Positions 1 through 7,860 are shown, counted from the first letter of the stretch. The stretch is DNA of 64,000 nucleotides from Haloplanus salinarum (GCF_024498175.1 NZ_CP101823.1:3292987-3356986), one strand, 5' to 3'. A program made the numbers and translations. Notes: a model not told the origin generated them from the letters alone.

Positions 1-776
1 TACTGGAGCAGCGCGAAGGGGGCGAAAAACAGCGCGAGCGTCAGCCCCGTCGCGCCCGGACTCAGATCGAAGACGGACCGGAAATAGAGGGTGCCGACCA
101 GCGAGAAGAAGCCGGCGGTGAGCCGGTCCGCGAAGCCGAAACAGTAGGGGAGCGCGAGCCGCGGCGTCCGGCGGAGGCCGGCGAACGGCGACTCCCGCTC
201 CCCGGACGCGGGCGCCCGATCCACCACGAACGGCACACAGAGCGCGACCAAGAGGAAGACGCCGCTCGCGGCGTACAGGGGGACGAACGGCCCCAGTCCG
301 TAGAGCGCGCCGCCGACGGGAGCGCCGGTGGCCGTCCCGAGGCCGATGGCGATGCCCGCCGCACCCATGTTGCGGCCGTGAGAGCCCTCCAGGTCCATCA
401 GCATCGTCATCGACAGGGAGAAGGCGCCGACGACGGCCGCGCCCTGGAACGCCCGGAGTGCCAGTACGGCAGCGAACGAGAGGCCGAGGGCGCCCGGCAG
501 GACCGCGAGCAGGGCGTAGCCGACGGCGCCGAGGGCCGCCCCCGCGGCCACGAAGGGGACCCGTCGACCCGCGGCGTCGCTCGCCATCCCCCAGGGGACC
601 GCGAAGAGGACGAACGCCGCGAACTCGACGGCCAGAAACCACATGCTCGCGTCGAGGTCCGTCGTGGCGCCGAGCGCGCCGACGAGCGTGTCGATCCCCG
701 GATAGAGGAGCACCTGGGCGAACAGGGTCGCGAACACGACGCCGGCGAGCGCGGCGCGACTGCGGATCCGGGACAC
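1..776 (-). CDS. MFS transporter, N-terminal part (runs off the left edge)
   Basis: The reverse strand is open from a GTG at 776 to the edge of the window, about 258 residues, and the stop lies outside. The protein is almost entirely hydrophobic helices. After the second helix comes GMASDAAGRRVPF, which fits the cytoplasmic motif A of the major facilitator superfamily (G-x3-D-x2-G-R-R), and a glycine-rich helix (GAAGIAIGLGTATGAPVGG) follows as in MFS drug or sugar exporters. Roughly seven helices are visible. The substrate cannot be told. It is divergent from the molybdoenzyme at 973. The frame also stays open upstream of 776 but becomes Arg/Pro-rich and non-protein-like, so GTG 776 is preferred. 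Confidence 0.85.
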   Translation of the reverse strand, partial: MSRIRSRAALAGVVFATLFAQVLLYPGIDTLVGALGATTDLDASMWFLAVEFAAFVLFAVPWGMASDAAGRRVPFVAAGAALGAVGYALLAVLPGALGLSFAAVLALRAFQGAAVVGAFSLSMTMLMDLEGSHGRNMGAAGIAIGLGTATGAPVGGALYGLGPFVPLYAASGVFLLVALCVPFVVDRAPASGERESPFAGLRRTPRLALPYCFGFADRLTAGFFSLVGTLYFRSVFDLSPGATGLTLALFFAPFALLQ

Positions 777-960
777 GACTCTCCGTCGTCGGAACGCGGG
801 CGTCCACCGTCTACTGTCTTTCGGGACGCCGACTTGCGACGAACTCTAGACGGAGTTCGGCCGGACCTTGAAAAACCCATTACCGGGTGGCTCCCCTCGA
901 TCCGGATATGCTCCGACTCGCACGGACCGGTCCGCCAGGACTCGCGCCGACCGACCGCCC

Positions 961-966
961 GGAGGT
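961..966 (+). promoter_or_regulatory. Shine-Dalgarno that decides the start of the molybdoenzyme
   Basis: GGAGGT lies 6 nt before the GTG at 973. The frame is open further upstream to an ATG at 868, but the extra 35 residues are Arg/Pro-rich and unlike protein, so the ribosome site argues for GTG 973. A strong ribosome site is unusual in this window. Confidence 0.7.
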
Positions 967-972
967 GTGCCG

Positions 973-2457
973 GTGATCCCCGCCGCGTGGCGCACCCGCC
1001 TCCCCGCCGCCGCCGTCGCGCTGGCGAGCGGCGTCGCCGCCCTCGCCGGTTCGTACGCCGTCGTCGGCGGCGCGTCCACCTTCGTCGCGGCACCGGTCGC
1101 GAACCTGACCAACACGCTCGCCCCCGCGGCCCTCGTCACGTTCGCCATCACCGTCCTCGGCGACCTGGGGAGCGACTTGGCCTACGCGTCGGGACTGGCG
1201 GCGACGGCCGCCCTCCTCGGCGTCGTCGTCGCCGTCGGCCGGGCCGCCGCGACGTGGGCCGAACGCCCCCTGTTCGCGCCCGCCGCCGTCGGCGTCGCCG
1301 TCGGGGTCGTCGCCGCGGCGCTGACCGGAGCGGCCGACTCGGCGGTCGGCGCGGCCGTCGGCGCGGCGGTGGTGGCCACCGTCGCCGACTTCGGAGCCGG
1401 AACCGGGACCGGAGCCGCCGCGTCCCCCCCCGACGGCTCCCGACGCGCGCTCCTCTCGGGGGTCGCCGCCCTCGCCGTCGCCGCCGTCGGCGTCGGCGGC
1501 CGGCGGGCGTTCGCTCCCGCCGAGCCGGTTCCGACGAGGCCCGTCCCGGAGGACGTGGCCGCCCGCCTCGACGACGCCGCGGCGAAGTCCCTCGACGTCG
1601 AGGGGCTGGAACCGCTGGTCAGCGACAACTTCTACCAGGTCGACATCGCCAACGTCGACCCCGAGCCGTCCCGCGAGGACTGGTCGCTCCGGATCCACGG
1701 CGCCGTCGACGCGGAGACGACCTACGACTTCTCGGACGTCGAGGCGATGAACCACGACCACCGGTTCGTCTCGCTTCGCTGCGTGGGCGAGTCGCTCAAC
1801 GGCCGGAAACTCGACACCGCGCTCTGGACGGGCGTGCCCCTGATGGACTTACTCGACCCCGTCGACCTCCAGGGGGAGTACGTGATGCTCCGGGCGGCCG
1901 ACGGCTTCTACGAGGAGTTCCCCGTCGCGGCGCTCGAGGACGGCTTCCTCGCCGTCGGGATGAACGGCCAGCCGCTCCCCCGCGGCCACGGGGCGCCGGC
2001 GCGGGCGCTGATCCCCGGCCACTGGGGCGAGATCAACGTCAAGTGGCTCACCGAGATCGAGATCCTGGACGAACCGGCGACGGGCTACTGGGAGGAGCGC
2101 GGGTGGCACGGCACCGGCCCGGTCAACACCGTCGCGAAGCTCTGGGCGACCAACCGGCTCGCGGACGGCCGGATCGAGGTTGCCGGCCCCGCGTACGCCG
2201 GCACCCGCGGGATCCGGACCGTCGAGGTATCGACCGACGGCGGCGACACCTGGACCGAGGCCGATCTCTCCGACCCGCTCCCGGGCGAGGACGTGTGGCG
2301 ACAGTGGGTCCACCGCTACGAGGCCACCGACCCCCACGAGGTGGTCGTCCGCGCTGTCGACGACACCGGCACCCTCCAGCCCGAAGACGAGGCCGACGCC
2401 TTCCCCAGCGGGCCGAGCGGGTGGGTGTCCGAATCGATCGACCCCGACTCGCTGTGA
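973..2457 (+). CDS. Membrane-anchored molybdopterin oxidoreductase of the sulfite oxidase/YedY type
   Basis: 494 residues from GTG 973. The first ~150 residues hold four hydrophobic helices, and a further hydrophobic helix at about 155-178 follows an RR pair (SRRALLSG), so the catalytic part is tethered to the membrane and probably faces outside. Residues ~215-365 are the molybdopterin-binding domain (oxidoreductase Mo-binding family): the Mo-ligating cysteine is C270 in SLRCVGE, followed by the typical ALIPGHWGEINVKWLTEIE segment. Residues ~380-490 form an Ig-like Mo-co dimerisation domain (TVEVSTDGGDTW). Members of the family oxidise sulfite or reduce sulfoxides (for example methionine sulfoxide). 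Which applies here is not visible, and no haem or electron-transfer partner is encoded next to it. It is followed after 49 nt by a winged-helix gene. Confidence 0.88.
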   Translation: MIPAAWRTRLPAAAVALASGVAALAGSYAVVGGASTFVAAPVANLTNTLAPAALVTFAITVLGDLGSDLAYASGLAATAALLGVVVAVGRAAATWAERPLFAPAAVGVAVGVVAAALTGAADSAVGAAVGAAVVATVADFGAGTGTGAAASPPDGSRRALLSGVAALAVAAVGVGGRRAFAPAEPVPTRPVPEDVAARLDDAAAKSLDVEGLEPLVSDNFYQVDIANVDPEPSREDWSLRIHGAVDAETTYDFSDVEAMNHDHRFVSLRCVGESLNGRKLDTALWTGVPLMDLLDPVDLQGEYVMLRAADGFYEEFPVAALEDGFLAVGMNGQPLPRGHGAPARALIPGHWGEINVKWLTEIEILDEPATGYWEERGWHGTGPVNTVAKLWATNRLADGRIEVAGPAYAGTRGIRTVEVSTDGGDTWTEADLSDPLPGEDVWRQWVHRYEATDPHEVVVRAVDDTGTLQPEDEADAFPSGPSGWVSESIDPDSL

Positions 2458-2506
2458 GCCGGGCCAACGGTTATCCCCCGCGGACCCAACCACCCTACGG
2501 CCGCCG

Positions 2507-2779
2507 ATGGAGAAGGCACTCTGGTATCTGCTCGCCGGGACGCGCGGCGGAAAGAACCGCGCGCGGATCATCCGCCTCCTCGACGAGCGGCCGCGCAACG
2601 CCAACCAGCTACACGAGGAACTCGGCCTCGATTACAACTCCGTCCGCCACCACCTCGACATGCTCGAAGACCACGACGTGATCGAGAGCGGCGATCAGAA
2701 GTACGGTCGGCTCTACTTCCTCACCGACCGGTTCGACCGACACCGAGACCGGTTCGAGGAGATCACGGACCACGTCTAA
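2507..2779 (+). CDS. ArsR-like winged-helix transcription regulator
   Basis: 90 residues. Positions ~15-70 form a winged helix-turn-helix: RARIIRLLDERPRNANQLHE, then LGLDYNSVRHHLDMLEDHDVI as the recognition helix and wing, then the β-hairpin SGDQKYGRLYFLTD. This is the common one-domain haloarchaeal regulator with an amphipathic C-terminal helix that probably dimerises. No ligand cysteines are present. The next gene begins one base after its stop, and such regulator plus small membrane protein pairs are common in this group. The target is unknown; self-regulation or control of the adjacent molybdoenzyme is inference only. Confidence 0.87.
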   Translation: MEKALWYLLAGTRGGKNRARIIRLLDERPRNANQLHEELGLDYNSVRHHLDMLEDHDVIESGDQKYGRLYFLTDRFDRHRDRFEEITDHV

Positions 2780-2780
2780 C

Positions 2781-3080
2781 ATGGCACCCATGACCCCCAC
2801 CCTGTCGATAGCGAGCGCCCTCTCGGGGCTGAACATCGCGCTACTGGCCGCCCTGCTCGTCGTCTGGTGGCGCAACTACCGACAGTTCGGGACGCCGCTC
2901 ACGCTCGGACTCGTCGCCTTCGCCGTCGTCCTCGCCGTCGAGAACGTCGTCGCTATCGGCTTTTTCTTCAGCTCCGGGATGCTGTACGCCGCCGATCCCA
3001 CCGCCCAGATGGCCGTCCTCACCATGCGCGCCCTGCAGTTCGTCGCGCTCGCCTTCCTCACCTACGTGACGCTGCGGTAG
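2781..3080 (+). CDS. Small three-helix membrane protein (haloarchaeal DUF type)
   Basis: 99 residues with three membrane helices at about 10-30, 41-62 and 77-97 and few charges (WWRNYRQFG loop between helices 1 and 2). It starts one nucleotide after the stop of the winged-helix gene, so the pair is cotranscribed; a second Met at codon 4 is an equally possible start. I recognise it as a haloarchaeal family of unknown function that often accompanies a one-domain regulator (possibly DUF7521, unverified). Its 3' end overlaps the tail of the pseudogene on the other strand by 19 nt. Confidence 0.8.
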   Translation: MAPMTPTLSIASALSGLNIALLAALLVVWWRNYRQFGTPLTLGLVAFAVVLAVENVVAIGFFFSSGMLYAADPTAQMAVLTMRALQFVALAFLTYVTLR

Positions 3081-3721
3081 GACGGTCGCGCTCGGTCGAC
3101 CGACTCGAGCGCCTCGTGGTCCTCGACGTCGATGTCGCGGGTCGTCATCCCGGCGTCCAGCGCCTCCTGGATGTAGTTGCGCACGTCGCCGTCCTCGTCG
3201 AGGAACTCGGCGAAGTACCCGCGGTAGGAGTCGACGTTCCGTTCCGCGGGAGGTTCTCGTCGAGTTTCTCGGCGACGAGCGCACAGATCTCCCCGTCCTG
3301 TTTCGTGTAGTCGGCGGCGCGCCACGCCGAGGCGTCCGAGTCGCTGGTCTGGTAGCCCGTCGTCATCACGTGTCCCGGCGGCAGGTCGGCGTACCAGTCG
3401 CACTCGGTGCACTCACAGCCGCCGGCCCACCCCGTGACGCGTGATCAGGCCGTCGGACTTGCTGGCGTTGAACACGTGGAACCGCTTTTCGTCCTCCAGG
3501 TTCGCCATCTTCTCGGCGATCAGGTCGATGGCTTCATCCCAGGAGACACGCTCGAACTCGTCCTCGCCGCGGCCCTCGGGGCTCGGGTCCTCGGGGTCCC
3601 AGCCCTTCCGGACCATCGGATACTTGATCCGCGAGGGCTCGAACGTGCGCCGGTGGAGCGTCAGCCCCCTCACCTCCCGTCGGTCCGTCATGGTCGAACC
3701 GCATACGTCAACGGACAACAC
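3062..3721 (-). pseudogene. Remnant of a NarG/DMSO-reductase-family molybdoenzyme catalytic subunit
   Basis: Three reverse-strand fragments in different frames line up as one broken gene. Fragment 1 (3413-3691 or 3721) reads REVRGLTLHRRTFEPSRIKY, then FERVSWDEAIDLIAEKM, the start of the Mo-bis-MGD catalytic domain. After a frameshift near 3430 the second frame continues with GGCECTECDWYADLPPGH and TGYQTSDSDASAW, which matches the DWY-DLPP...QT...W segment of NarG-like type II enzymes. It then jumps straight to DGEICALVAEKLDENLP, a late-domain sequence, so several hundred residues are missing. A second frameshift near 3250 leads to the C-terminal tail ending at 3062. The N-terminal Fe-S region is also absent. 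No electron-transfer subunit remains nearby. Confidence 0.75.
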
Positions 3722-3831
3722 GGGAACCGGAAAACACGATACGCGTGATTTCAGCGGCTTGGGACCCTCACGAACCGCTTCGCGAGGGGTTTATGTATTG
3801 GAGGAGGGCGGACGGGGCTGTGGCTCGCCGG

Positions 3832-4011
3832 TCACTGCGTCGGTTCGACCGTCAGGTCGCTCGCGATCCAGCCGTCGGTGTTGTCGGTCTCCAGGAAGAC
3901 GGTGCGGCCGGGACAGCTCTCACAGACCGACACCGTCGGTCGTTCGGGAAACTCCGGCTCGGGCGCCGACTCCGACTCGTCGTCCGTCCCCGACTGCGTA
4001 CCAGTGGGCAT
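3832..4011 (-). CDS. 59-residue CxxC protein, hypothetical
   Basis: A short reverse-strand gene: acidic N-terminus (GTDDESESAPEPEFPE), then VSVCESCPGRTVFLETDNTDGWIASDL in two parts around a C30-x2-C33 pair, ending TVEPTQ. The composition is that of a real haloarchaeal protein. A TATA-like TTTTTATTTTA lies 20-31 nt before the ATG, the spacing expected for a leaderless transcript. A single CxxC could bind metal as a dimer or be redox active. Function unknown. It sits just beyond the 5' end of the molybdoenzyme remnant and has no other operon partner. Confidence 0.75.
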   Translation of the reverse strand: MPTGTQSGTDDESESAPEPEFPERPTVSVCESCPGRTVFLETDNTDGWIASDLTVEPTQ

Positions 4012-4030
4012 TGGGAGTGTTTAGGGGGAC

Positions 4031-4042
4031 CTAAAATAAAAA
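4031..4042 (-). promoter_or_regulatory. TATA-like box of the 59-residue CxxC gene
   Basis: On the reverse strand TTTTTATTTTAG lies 20-31 nt before the ATG at 4011, in a G+C-rich surrounding. The spacing suggests a leaderless mRNA. Confidence 0.6.
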
Positions 4043-4096
4043 GGATGCGGTTCCGGCGGCCACCCCGTCGCGACCGCGACGCATTTGTACCCGTGG

Positions 4097-4402
4097 ATGG
4101 ATGCACCCGACATGTACCGGGACGTGCTCGGCTGGGTCGCCACGCTCCTCGCGGTCACGGTCTTCGCACCGATCTTCCTGTATCTGGTCACCGGCGCCGC
4201 CGTCGGCTTTCTGGTTTCCTGTTCCGGCGGGCCGGCGGGGACGATGGTGGTCGGCGCCTCCGGCACCGAGAGCCTCGAACTCTCCTGTTCGGCGGTCCGG
4301 ACGCTGGTGAAGACCGCCGTCGCGGTGGGGGGCGGTGCCGCGGCGACGGTCGGCGTCGCCATCGTCGCCGTCGGCGACCTCGTTCGAAGCACTCCCCGGT
4401 GA
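4097..4402 (+). CDS. Small two-helix membrane protein, hypothetical
   Basis: 101 residues from ATG 4097 (an ATG at 4112 giving MYRDVLGW is an equally good start, and a TTG at 4085 is possible). Helix 1 spans DVLGWVATLLAVTVFAPIFLY and beyond, and a second helix lies near the C-terminus (KTAVAVGGGAAATVGVAIVA). Between them is a loop with two cysteines and the sequence SGTESLELSCSAVRTL. No family is recognised. It is a single gene between two small reverse-strand genes. Confidence 0.6.
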   Translation: MDAPDMYRDVLGWVATLLAVTVFAPIFLYLVTGAAVGFLVSCSGGPAGTMVVGASGTESLELSCSAVRTLVKTAVAVGGGAAATVGVAIVAVGDLVRSTPR

Positions 4403-4457
4403 CCGGCGGGACGTTTTTGTGTCGGGACGCCGTCACGTGCGCGTGGGGTGATGGCAG

Positions 4458-4574
4458 ATGTCCCTCGTCCCACACGTGCCAGCCGACGAACCGAGGCGCG
4501 ACCGAACACCACCCGACCTCGACGAAATCGTCGAACGGATCGTCCACGGCGAGTCACGACCGGCGCGCGGCTGA
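4458..4574 (+). CDS. Possible 38-residue peptide
   Basis: From ATG 4458 this frame reads MSLVPHVPADEPRRDRTPP and then DLDEIVERIVHGESRPARG, an amphipathic helix with the usual haloarchaeal acidity. The frame starting at the nearby ATG 4451 is Arg/Thr-rich and rejected. There is no homology I can recall and no clear promoter, so this is a tentative call. Confidence 0.35.
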   Translation: MSLVPHVPADEPRRDRTPPDLDEIVERIVHGESRPARG

Positions 4575-4666
4575 CGCTACCGATCGTTCTGGCAGCGTGA
4601 CGGGTCGGGCGGACCGGCGGGCCACCCCGAGTCGGTGTGGCCGCCGGTCACGGGGCCCGCCCGCCG

Positions 4667-4795
4667 TTACGCGGGCGACGGCACCGGATGTACTTCCCAG
4701 CAGTCCGGACACTCCGCGTGCGTCGGCCGTTCGTCCTCCGAGCTGACGATCCGACGACGTGGGATCTTCGTCCCGCAGTTCGGACACCGTGACAT
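4667..4795 (-). CDS. 42-residue zinc-ribbon microprotein
   Basis: Reverse-strand gene reading MSRCPNCGTKIPRRRIVSSE and ending in HAECPDCWEVHPVPSPA. Two CPxC pairs (C4/C7 and C29/C32) separated by 21 residues make a single treble-clef or rubredoxin-knuckle zinc site. Tiny two-CxxC proteins of this kind are abundant in haloarchaea and several have roles in stress or biofilm phenotypes; the role of this one is unknown. It is too short for ordinary gene finding but the cysteine spacing makes it convincing. Confidence 0.8.
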   Translation of the reverse strand: MSRCPNCGTKIPRRRIVSSEDERPTHAECPDCWEVHPVPSPA

Positions 4796-4899
4796 AGGGG
4801 GGTGGGGAGCGTGTGACACGGTCCCCACACGCGGGTACGGACTCCCTAGCGCATAGTTAATCGGTCCTTACCGGATTTCAGGCCGTGACCGAACGGGCC

Positions 4900-5343
4900 T
4901 CAGAGCAGCACCCCGCCGATGACGAGCAGGCCGACGCCCGCGACGGCCGCTGCGGTGAGAAACGGCGTCGCCGCCCGCGCCGGCTCCCGGACCTTCCGCT
5001 CGTCGAGTCCGTCGACGAGCCGTCCCGAGCCGACTTCGATCAGGCCGGTCATGACGAACCAGAGCACCACCATCGTGACGACGAGGTAGCCACGCGAGGT
5101 GCCGAGCAGGCTCTCGGCCGTGTACTGGGTCCCCGCGAGGTGGCCGCCGGTCAGAAAGAGCGCCAGCGACGAGACGCGCGACCACGTCCGGAACCGACCG
5201 ATCAGCGACCGGAGCGGCGCCGCGTCGATGTCACCGTCCCGCGCCGCGGGCAACAGCCCCCGCGCGACGAAGAGCACGCTTCCAGCCCACAGTCCGGCGA
5301 ACAAGAGGTGTGTCGCGTTTATCGCCGTGTCGATGGTCGCCAT
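4900..5343 (-). CDS. CopD-like four-helix membrane protein
   Basis: 147 residues with four membrane helices (about 8-30, 53-70, 82-105 and 124-145). The N-terminal TAINATHLLFAGLWAGSVLF with its membrane histidine, and the second-helix glycine/histidine pair (LTGGHLAGTQYT), resemble the CopD/DUF2269-type membrane domain, whose members are linked to copper or haem-protein assembly. Metal transport is not shown by the sequence. It is monocistronic, with the start 138 nt from the tRNA gene on the other strand. Confidence 0.75.
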   Translation of the reverse strand: MATIDTAINATHLLFAGLWAGSVLFVARGLLPAARDGDIDAAPLRSLIGRFRTWSRVSSLALFLTGGHLAGTQYTAESLLGTSRGYLVVTMVVLWFVMTGLIEVGSGRLVDGLDERKVREPARAATPFLTAAAVAGVGLLVIGGVLL

Positions 5344-5480
5344 GCCCGTCGCTGGGAACGCGGCCGACTTGAATCCGGGGAATCCCGCGAGCCGCCGTCG
5401 GCGACGCCACGGACCGTCGGGATCGACCGCCCGCGGTGAATCGAAACCGATTAAACGCCCGCTCCCCCATCATCGGACGA

Positions 5481-5566
5481 GCCGAGGTAGCCTAGCCCGG
5501 CCAAGGCGGTTGCTTCGAGAGCAACTGTCCGTTCAGGACACATGAGTTCAAATCTCATCCTCGGCG
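5481..5566 (+). tRNA. tRNA-Ser (anticodon CGA)
   Basis: A complete cloverleaf: acceptor GCCGAGG pairs with CCTCGGC (5559-5565) with G discriminator at 5566. The D-arm lies around AGCCTAGCCCGGCCAAGGC. The anticodon stem GTTGC/GCAAC encloses loop TTCGAGA, so the anticodon is CGA and reads UCG. A long variable arm (TGTCCGTTCAGGACAC) marks a class II tRNA, and the T-arm is ATGAG-TTCAAAT-CTCAT. No intron and no encoded CCA. Its 3' 19 nt overlap the end of the OsmC gene on the opposite strand. Confidence 0.96.
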
Positions 5567-6066
5567 CTTCTCTCGAACGTCCACTCGGTAGTCACGTCCG
5601 GCGACTCGACGAGCGTCCGGTAGACGACGCAGTACCGCTCGGTCGCGTCCCGAATCGACGCCGCCGTCTCCGGGTTCAGATCCCCCTGTAGCGTCACGTC
5701 CATCCGGATCGCCTGGAACCCCACGGGCACGTCGGCGACGCCCATCGTGCCCCGGAGGTCCAGGTCGCCGGCCACCTCGACCGACACGTCGGCCTCGACG
5801 CCGAAGTTCTCGATCACCGCCTGTGCGGTCAACTGCGAACAGGCCGCGAGCGCGCCGAGCAACAGGTCCCCCGAACACGCCGCCGTGCCCGATCCGCCCG
5901 CGCCCTCGTGGAGCTGTGCCTCGTAGACGGCCTCGCCCACCTCGACGCTACAGCTCGTCGCGTCCGCCCGTTCGCCCGTCGCCGTCAGCGTCACCTGCGC
6001 CGCCTCGGGGTCCGACTCGTAGGTTTCCTTCAACGGCTCCTGTGTCTCGCGGAGGTCCTCCGTCAT
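5548..6066 (-). CDS. OsmC-family thiol peroxidase-like protein
   Basis: 172 residues. The family places two redox cysteines in two helices of an α/β dimer; here C76 in GALAACSQLTAQ and C146 in ATERYCVVYRTL are both present, with RDATERYC typical of the second helix. OsmC/Ohr proteins reduce organic hydroperoxides in the cytosol; this one is closer to the OsmC/YhfA side than to Ohr. The C-terminal AEDEI and the stop are read from the antisense of the tRNA-Ser T-arm and acceptor, so the gene ends inside the tRNA. No operon partner. Confidence 0.88.
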   Translation of the reverse strand: MTEDLRETQEPLKETYESDPEAAQVTLTATGERADATSCSVEVGEAVYEAQLHEGAGGSGTAACSGDLLLGALAACSQLTAQAVIENFGVEADVSVEVAGDLDLRGTMGVADVPVGFQAIRMDVTLQGDLNPETAASIRDATERYCVVYRTLVESPDVTTEWTFERSAEDEI

Positions 6067-6123
6067 ACGTTGACGTGGGTCACGAGGCGTGAAAAGCGTT
6101 CCCGGCTACGGCGTTGCGGGCCC

Positions 6124-7860
6124 TCACGCCTCGTGGATGGCCTCCCCGCGGTCGAGGCGTTCCGCGATCCGGAAGGTCTGTTCGCCCTCCCGCCGCGTCG
6201 GCGTGTGGGCGGCGAGGTAGCGGGCCGTCGCGACGAGGTGGAGCCGTGCGGCCGCCGGGTCGTCGTCGACGACCGCGCCGTGGCGGGTAAACGCCGCCTC
6301 GACGTTCTGTCGGGGGTGGAAACCGGCGTCCTCGCGGAGCAGAACCTCCCCGAGCGCGCGTTTCAGCCGGGCGGCGTCGCCCCCCGACGCCAGGAACTCG
6401 GCGGTCAGGCGCCCGGCGCGGCCGACGGTGTCGTCGGCCTCGACCTCGAAGGTCTCCAGCAGGTCCGTCAGCGTCGCGTCCGGGTCACGGTCGCCGTCCG
6501 GATCCGGAAGCGGGACCGGCGGCGTGTTGAGAAAGCGGTCGAGGTAGACGCTCACGGCGCCGTCGAAGACGGCCCGGTACGTCTCGGGGGCGTCCGTCCG
6601 TGCCGCCAGCCCGCAGACCGCGTTGGCGTAGGTGTAGGTGTGGTGGACGGTGTTCCAGTCGCGGAACTCGTTGGCCGTGCCGAACTGCGCGACGCGGCGG
6701 GCGGCCGCGCGGGCGACCGTCCGCGCGAGTGCGTCGGCGCTCGCCCCCGCCGCGACGGCGTCGGTCAACGCCGACAGCGCCGCGTGCGGGTCGTCGTCGA
6801 GGAGTCGCTCGACGAAGTCCTCGGGTTCGGTCCAGGTCCGCCCCGCCCCGGCCGCGACCAGGTCCGGCAGGTCGGCGGCGGCGTCCGTGACGAGCCCCGC
6901 CACGTCGATCGGTTGGCGCCACGACGACCGCTCCTCGGCCCGGTCGGCGTCGGCCAGCGCCGGCACGAGCGTCGGGAGGACCCTGTCGGCGTGTTCCCAG
7001 CCGATTCGGTCCAGCAACTCGAAGGCCTTGTTCACGAAATCGAGGCGGTGTCCGGAGTCGAGATACCGGTGGTCGGTCGCCGCGGCGACGAACATCGCCG
7101 CGAGCGTCGACCGGTCGCACTCGGCGACGGCCGTCCGCACCACCCGCTCGGCCCCGTCGGCGTCGCGCAGGTCGATCGTCTCCCGGAACCACTCGATCAG
7201 GCGGTCGGGCGGGACCCGGTCGGTCGCCAGCCGGTCCTGCGCGAAGAACGGCGGTTCGTCCGCGCAGTCGTCCGCGACCGCCCCGAGGCCGACGTAGCGC
7301 GCCCGGCGACGGTCGGCGGGCCGCAGGTCCTCGGCCAGGTTCCCCATCGCGGCGAGGGTCGTCAGCCCGCTTCCCCATCCGTCCCGCCGGTAGTCGGCCC
7401 CGAAGGTCGTCCCGACCGTCAACGGGACGGTCGGCGGCACGTCCGCGCCGTCGAGGCCGAGGGTCGCCTTGGCGATCACGAGGTCCAGGGCCTCCCGGAG
7501 GCCATGTTCGAGGCGTTCCTTCCAGCGGTCGGCCGGCGGCGTCTCGGGATCCGGGTCCGGGTCGACGTACACCTCGCCGTCCCGCACCTCGACGGGGAAA
7601 GTGGGGACGTCGTCGGCGAAGGGGTCGAAGGTGTCGCCACAGGAGAGTTCGAACCGCGCGTGGTGCCACGGGCAGGTGAGGACGCCCGCGTCGACGGAGC
7701 CCTCGCTGAGCGGGAACCCCATGTGCGGACAGCGGTTGTCGACCGCGTGGAACGACCCCTCGTGGTGGAACAGGCCGACCGTCCGCCCGCCGACGCTGAC
7801 GACCTGCGGACTCGACTCGCGGACCGCGTCGGCGGCCGCCACCCGCTCGAAACCGGTCAT
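6124..7860 (-). CDS. Rieske [2Fe-2S] domain fused to a large α-helical domain
   Basis: 578 residues from ATG 7860 (an in-frame ATG at 7887 adds nine residues). Residues ~1-105 are a soluble Rieske ferredoxin: NRCPHMG and LTCPWHHARFEL give the C-x-H...C-x2-H ligands, and the region reads like the N-terminal Rieske domain of dioxygenases. The remaining ~470 residues are helical, His/Arg/Ala-rich and have no Rieske-oxygenase mononuclear iron site that I can see. Repeated conserved-looking pieces are WNTVHHTYTYANAVCGL and LHLVATARYLAAHTPTRR. The second part recalls questin-oxidase-like helical proteins, but only weakly. An oxygenase or an electron-fed oxidase is a reasonable guess, not a finding. 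It is divergent from a flavin/F420 oxidoreductase at 7946. Confidence 0.82.
   Translation of the reverse strand: MTGFERVAAADAVRESSPQVVSVGGRTVGLFHHEGSFHAVDNRCPHMGFPLSEGSVDAGVLTCPWHHARFELSCGDTFDPFADDVPTFPVEVRDGEVYVDPDPDPETPPADRWKERLEHGLREALDLVIAKATLGLDGADVPPTVPLTVGTTFGADYRRDGWGSGLTTLAAMGNLAEDLRPADRRRARYVGLGAVADDCADEPPFFAQDRLATDRVPPDRLIEWFRETIDLRDADGAERVVRTAVAECDRSTLAAMFVAAATDHRYLDSGHRLDFVNKAFELLDRIGWEHADRVLPTLVPALADADRAEERSSWRQPIDVAGLVTDAAADLPDLVAAGAGRTWTEPEDFVERLLDDDPHAALSALTDAVAAGASADALARTVARAAARRVAQFGTANEFRDWNTVHHTYTYANAVCGLAARTDAPETYRAVFDGAVSVYLDRFLNTPPVPLPDPDGDRDPDATLTDLLETFEVEADDTVGRAGRLTAEFLASGGDAARLKRALGEVLLREDAGFHPRQNVEAAFTRHGAVVDDDPAAARLHLVATARYLAAHTPTRREGEQTFRIAERLDRGEAIHEA

Noticed and set aside
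378-2681. 767-codon open frame over the molybdoenzyme region
   Set aside because: Arg/Gly/Pro-rich translation with no protein-like order; it is the third-position shadow of the real gene on the same strand in a GC-rich genome.
4021-4547. Reverse open frames opposite the membrane protein at 4097
   Set aside because: Arg-rich composition and no initiation signals; the forward frame has clear membrane helices.
6485-7669. 394-codon reverse frame within the Rieske protein gene
   Set aside because: Arg-rich out-of-frame shadow; the Rieske ligands are only in the other frame.
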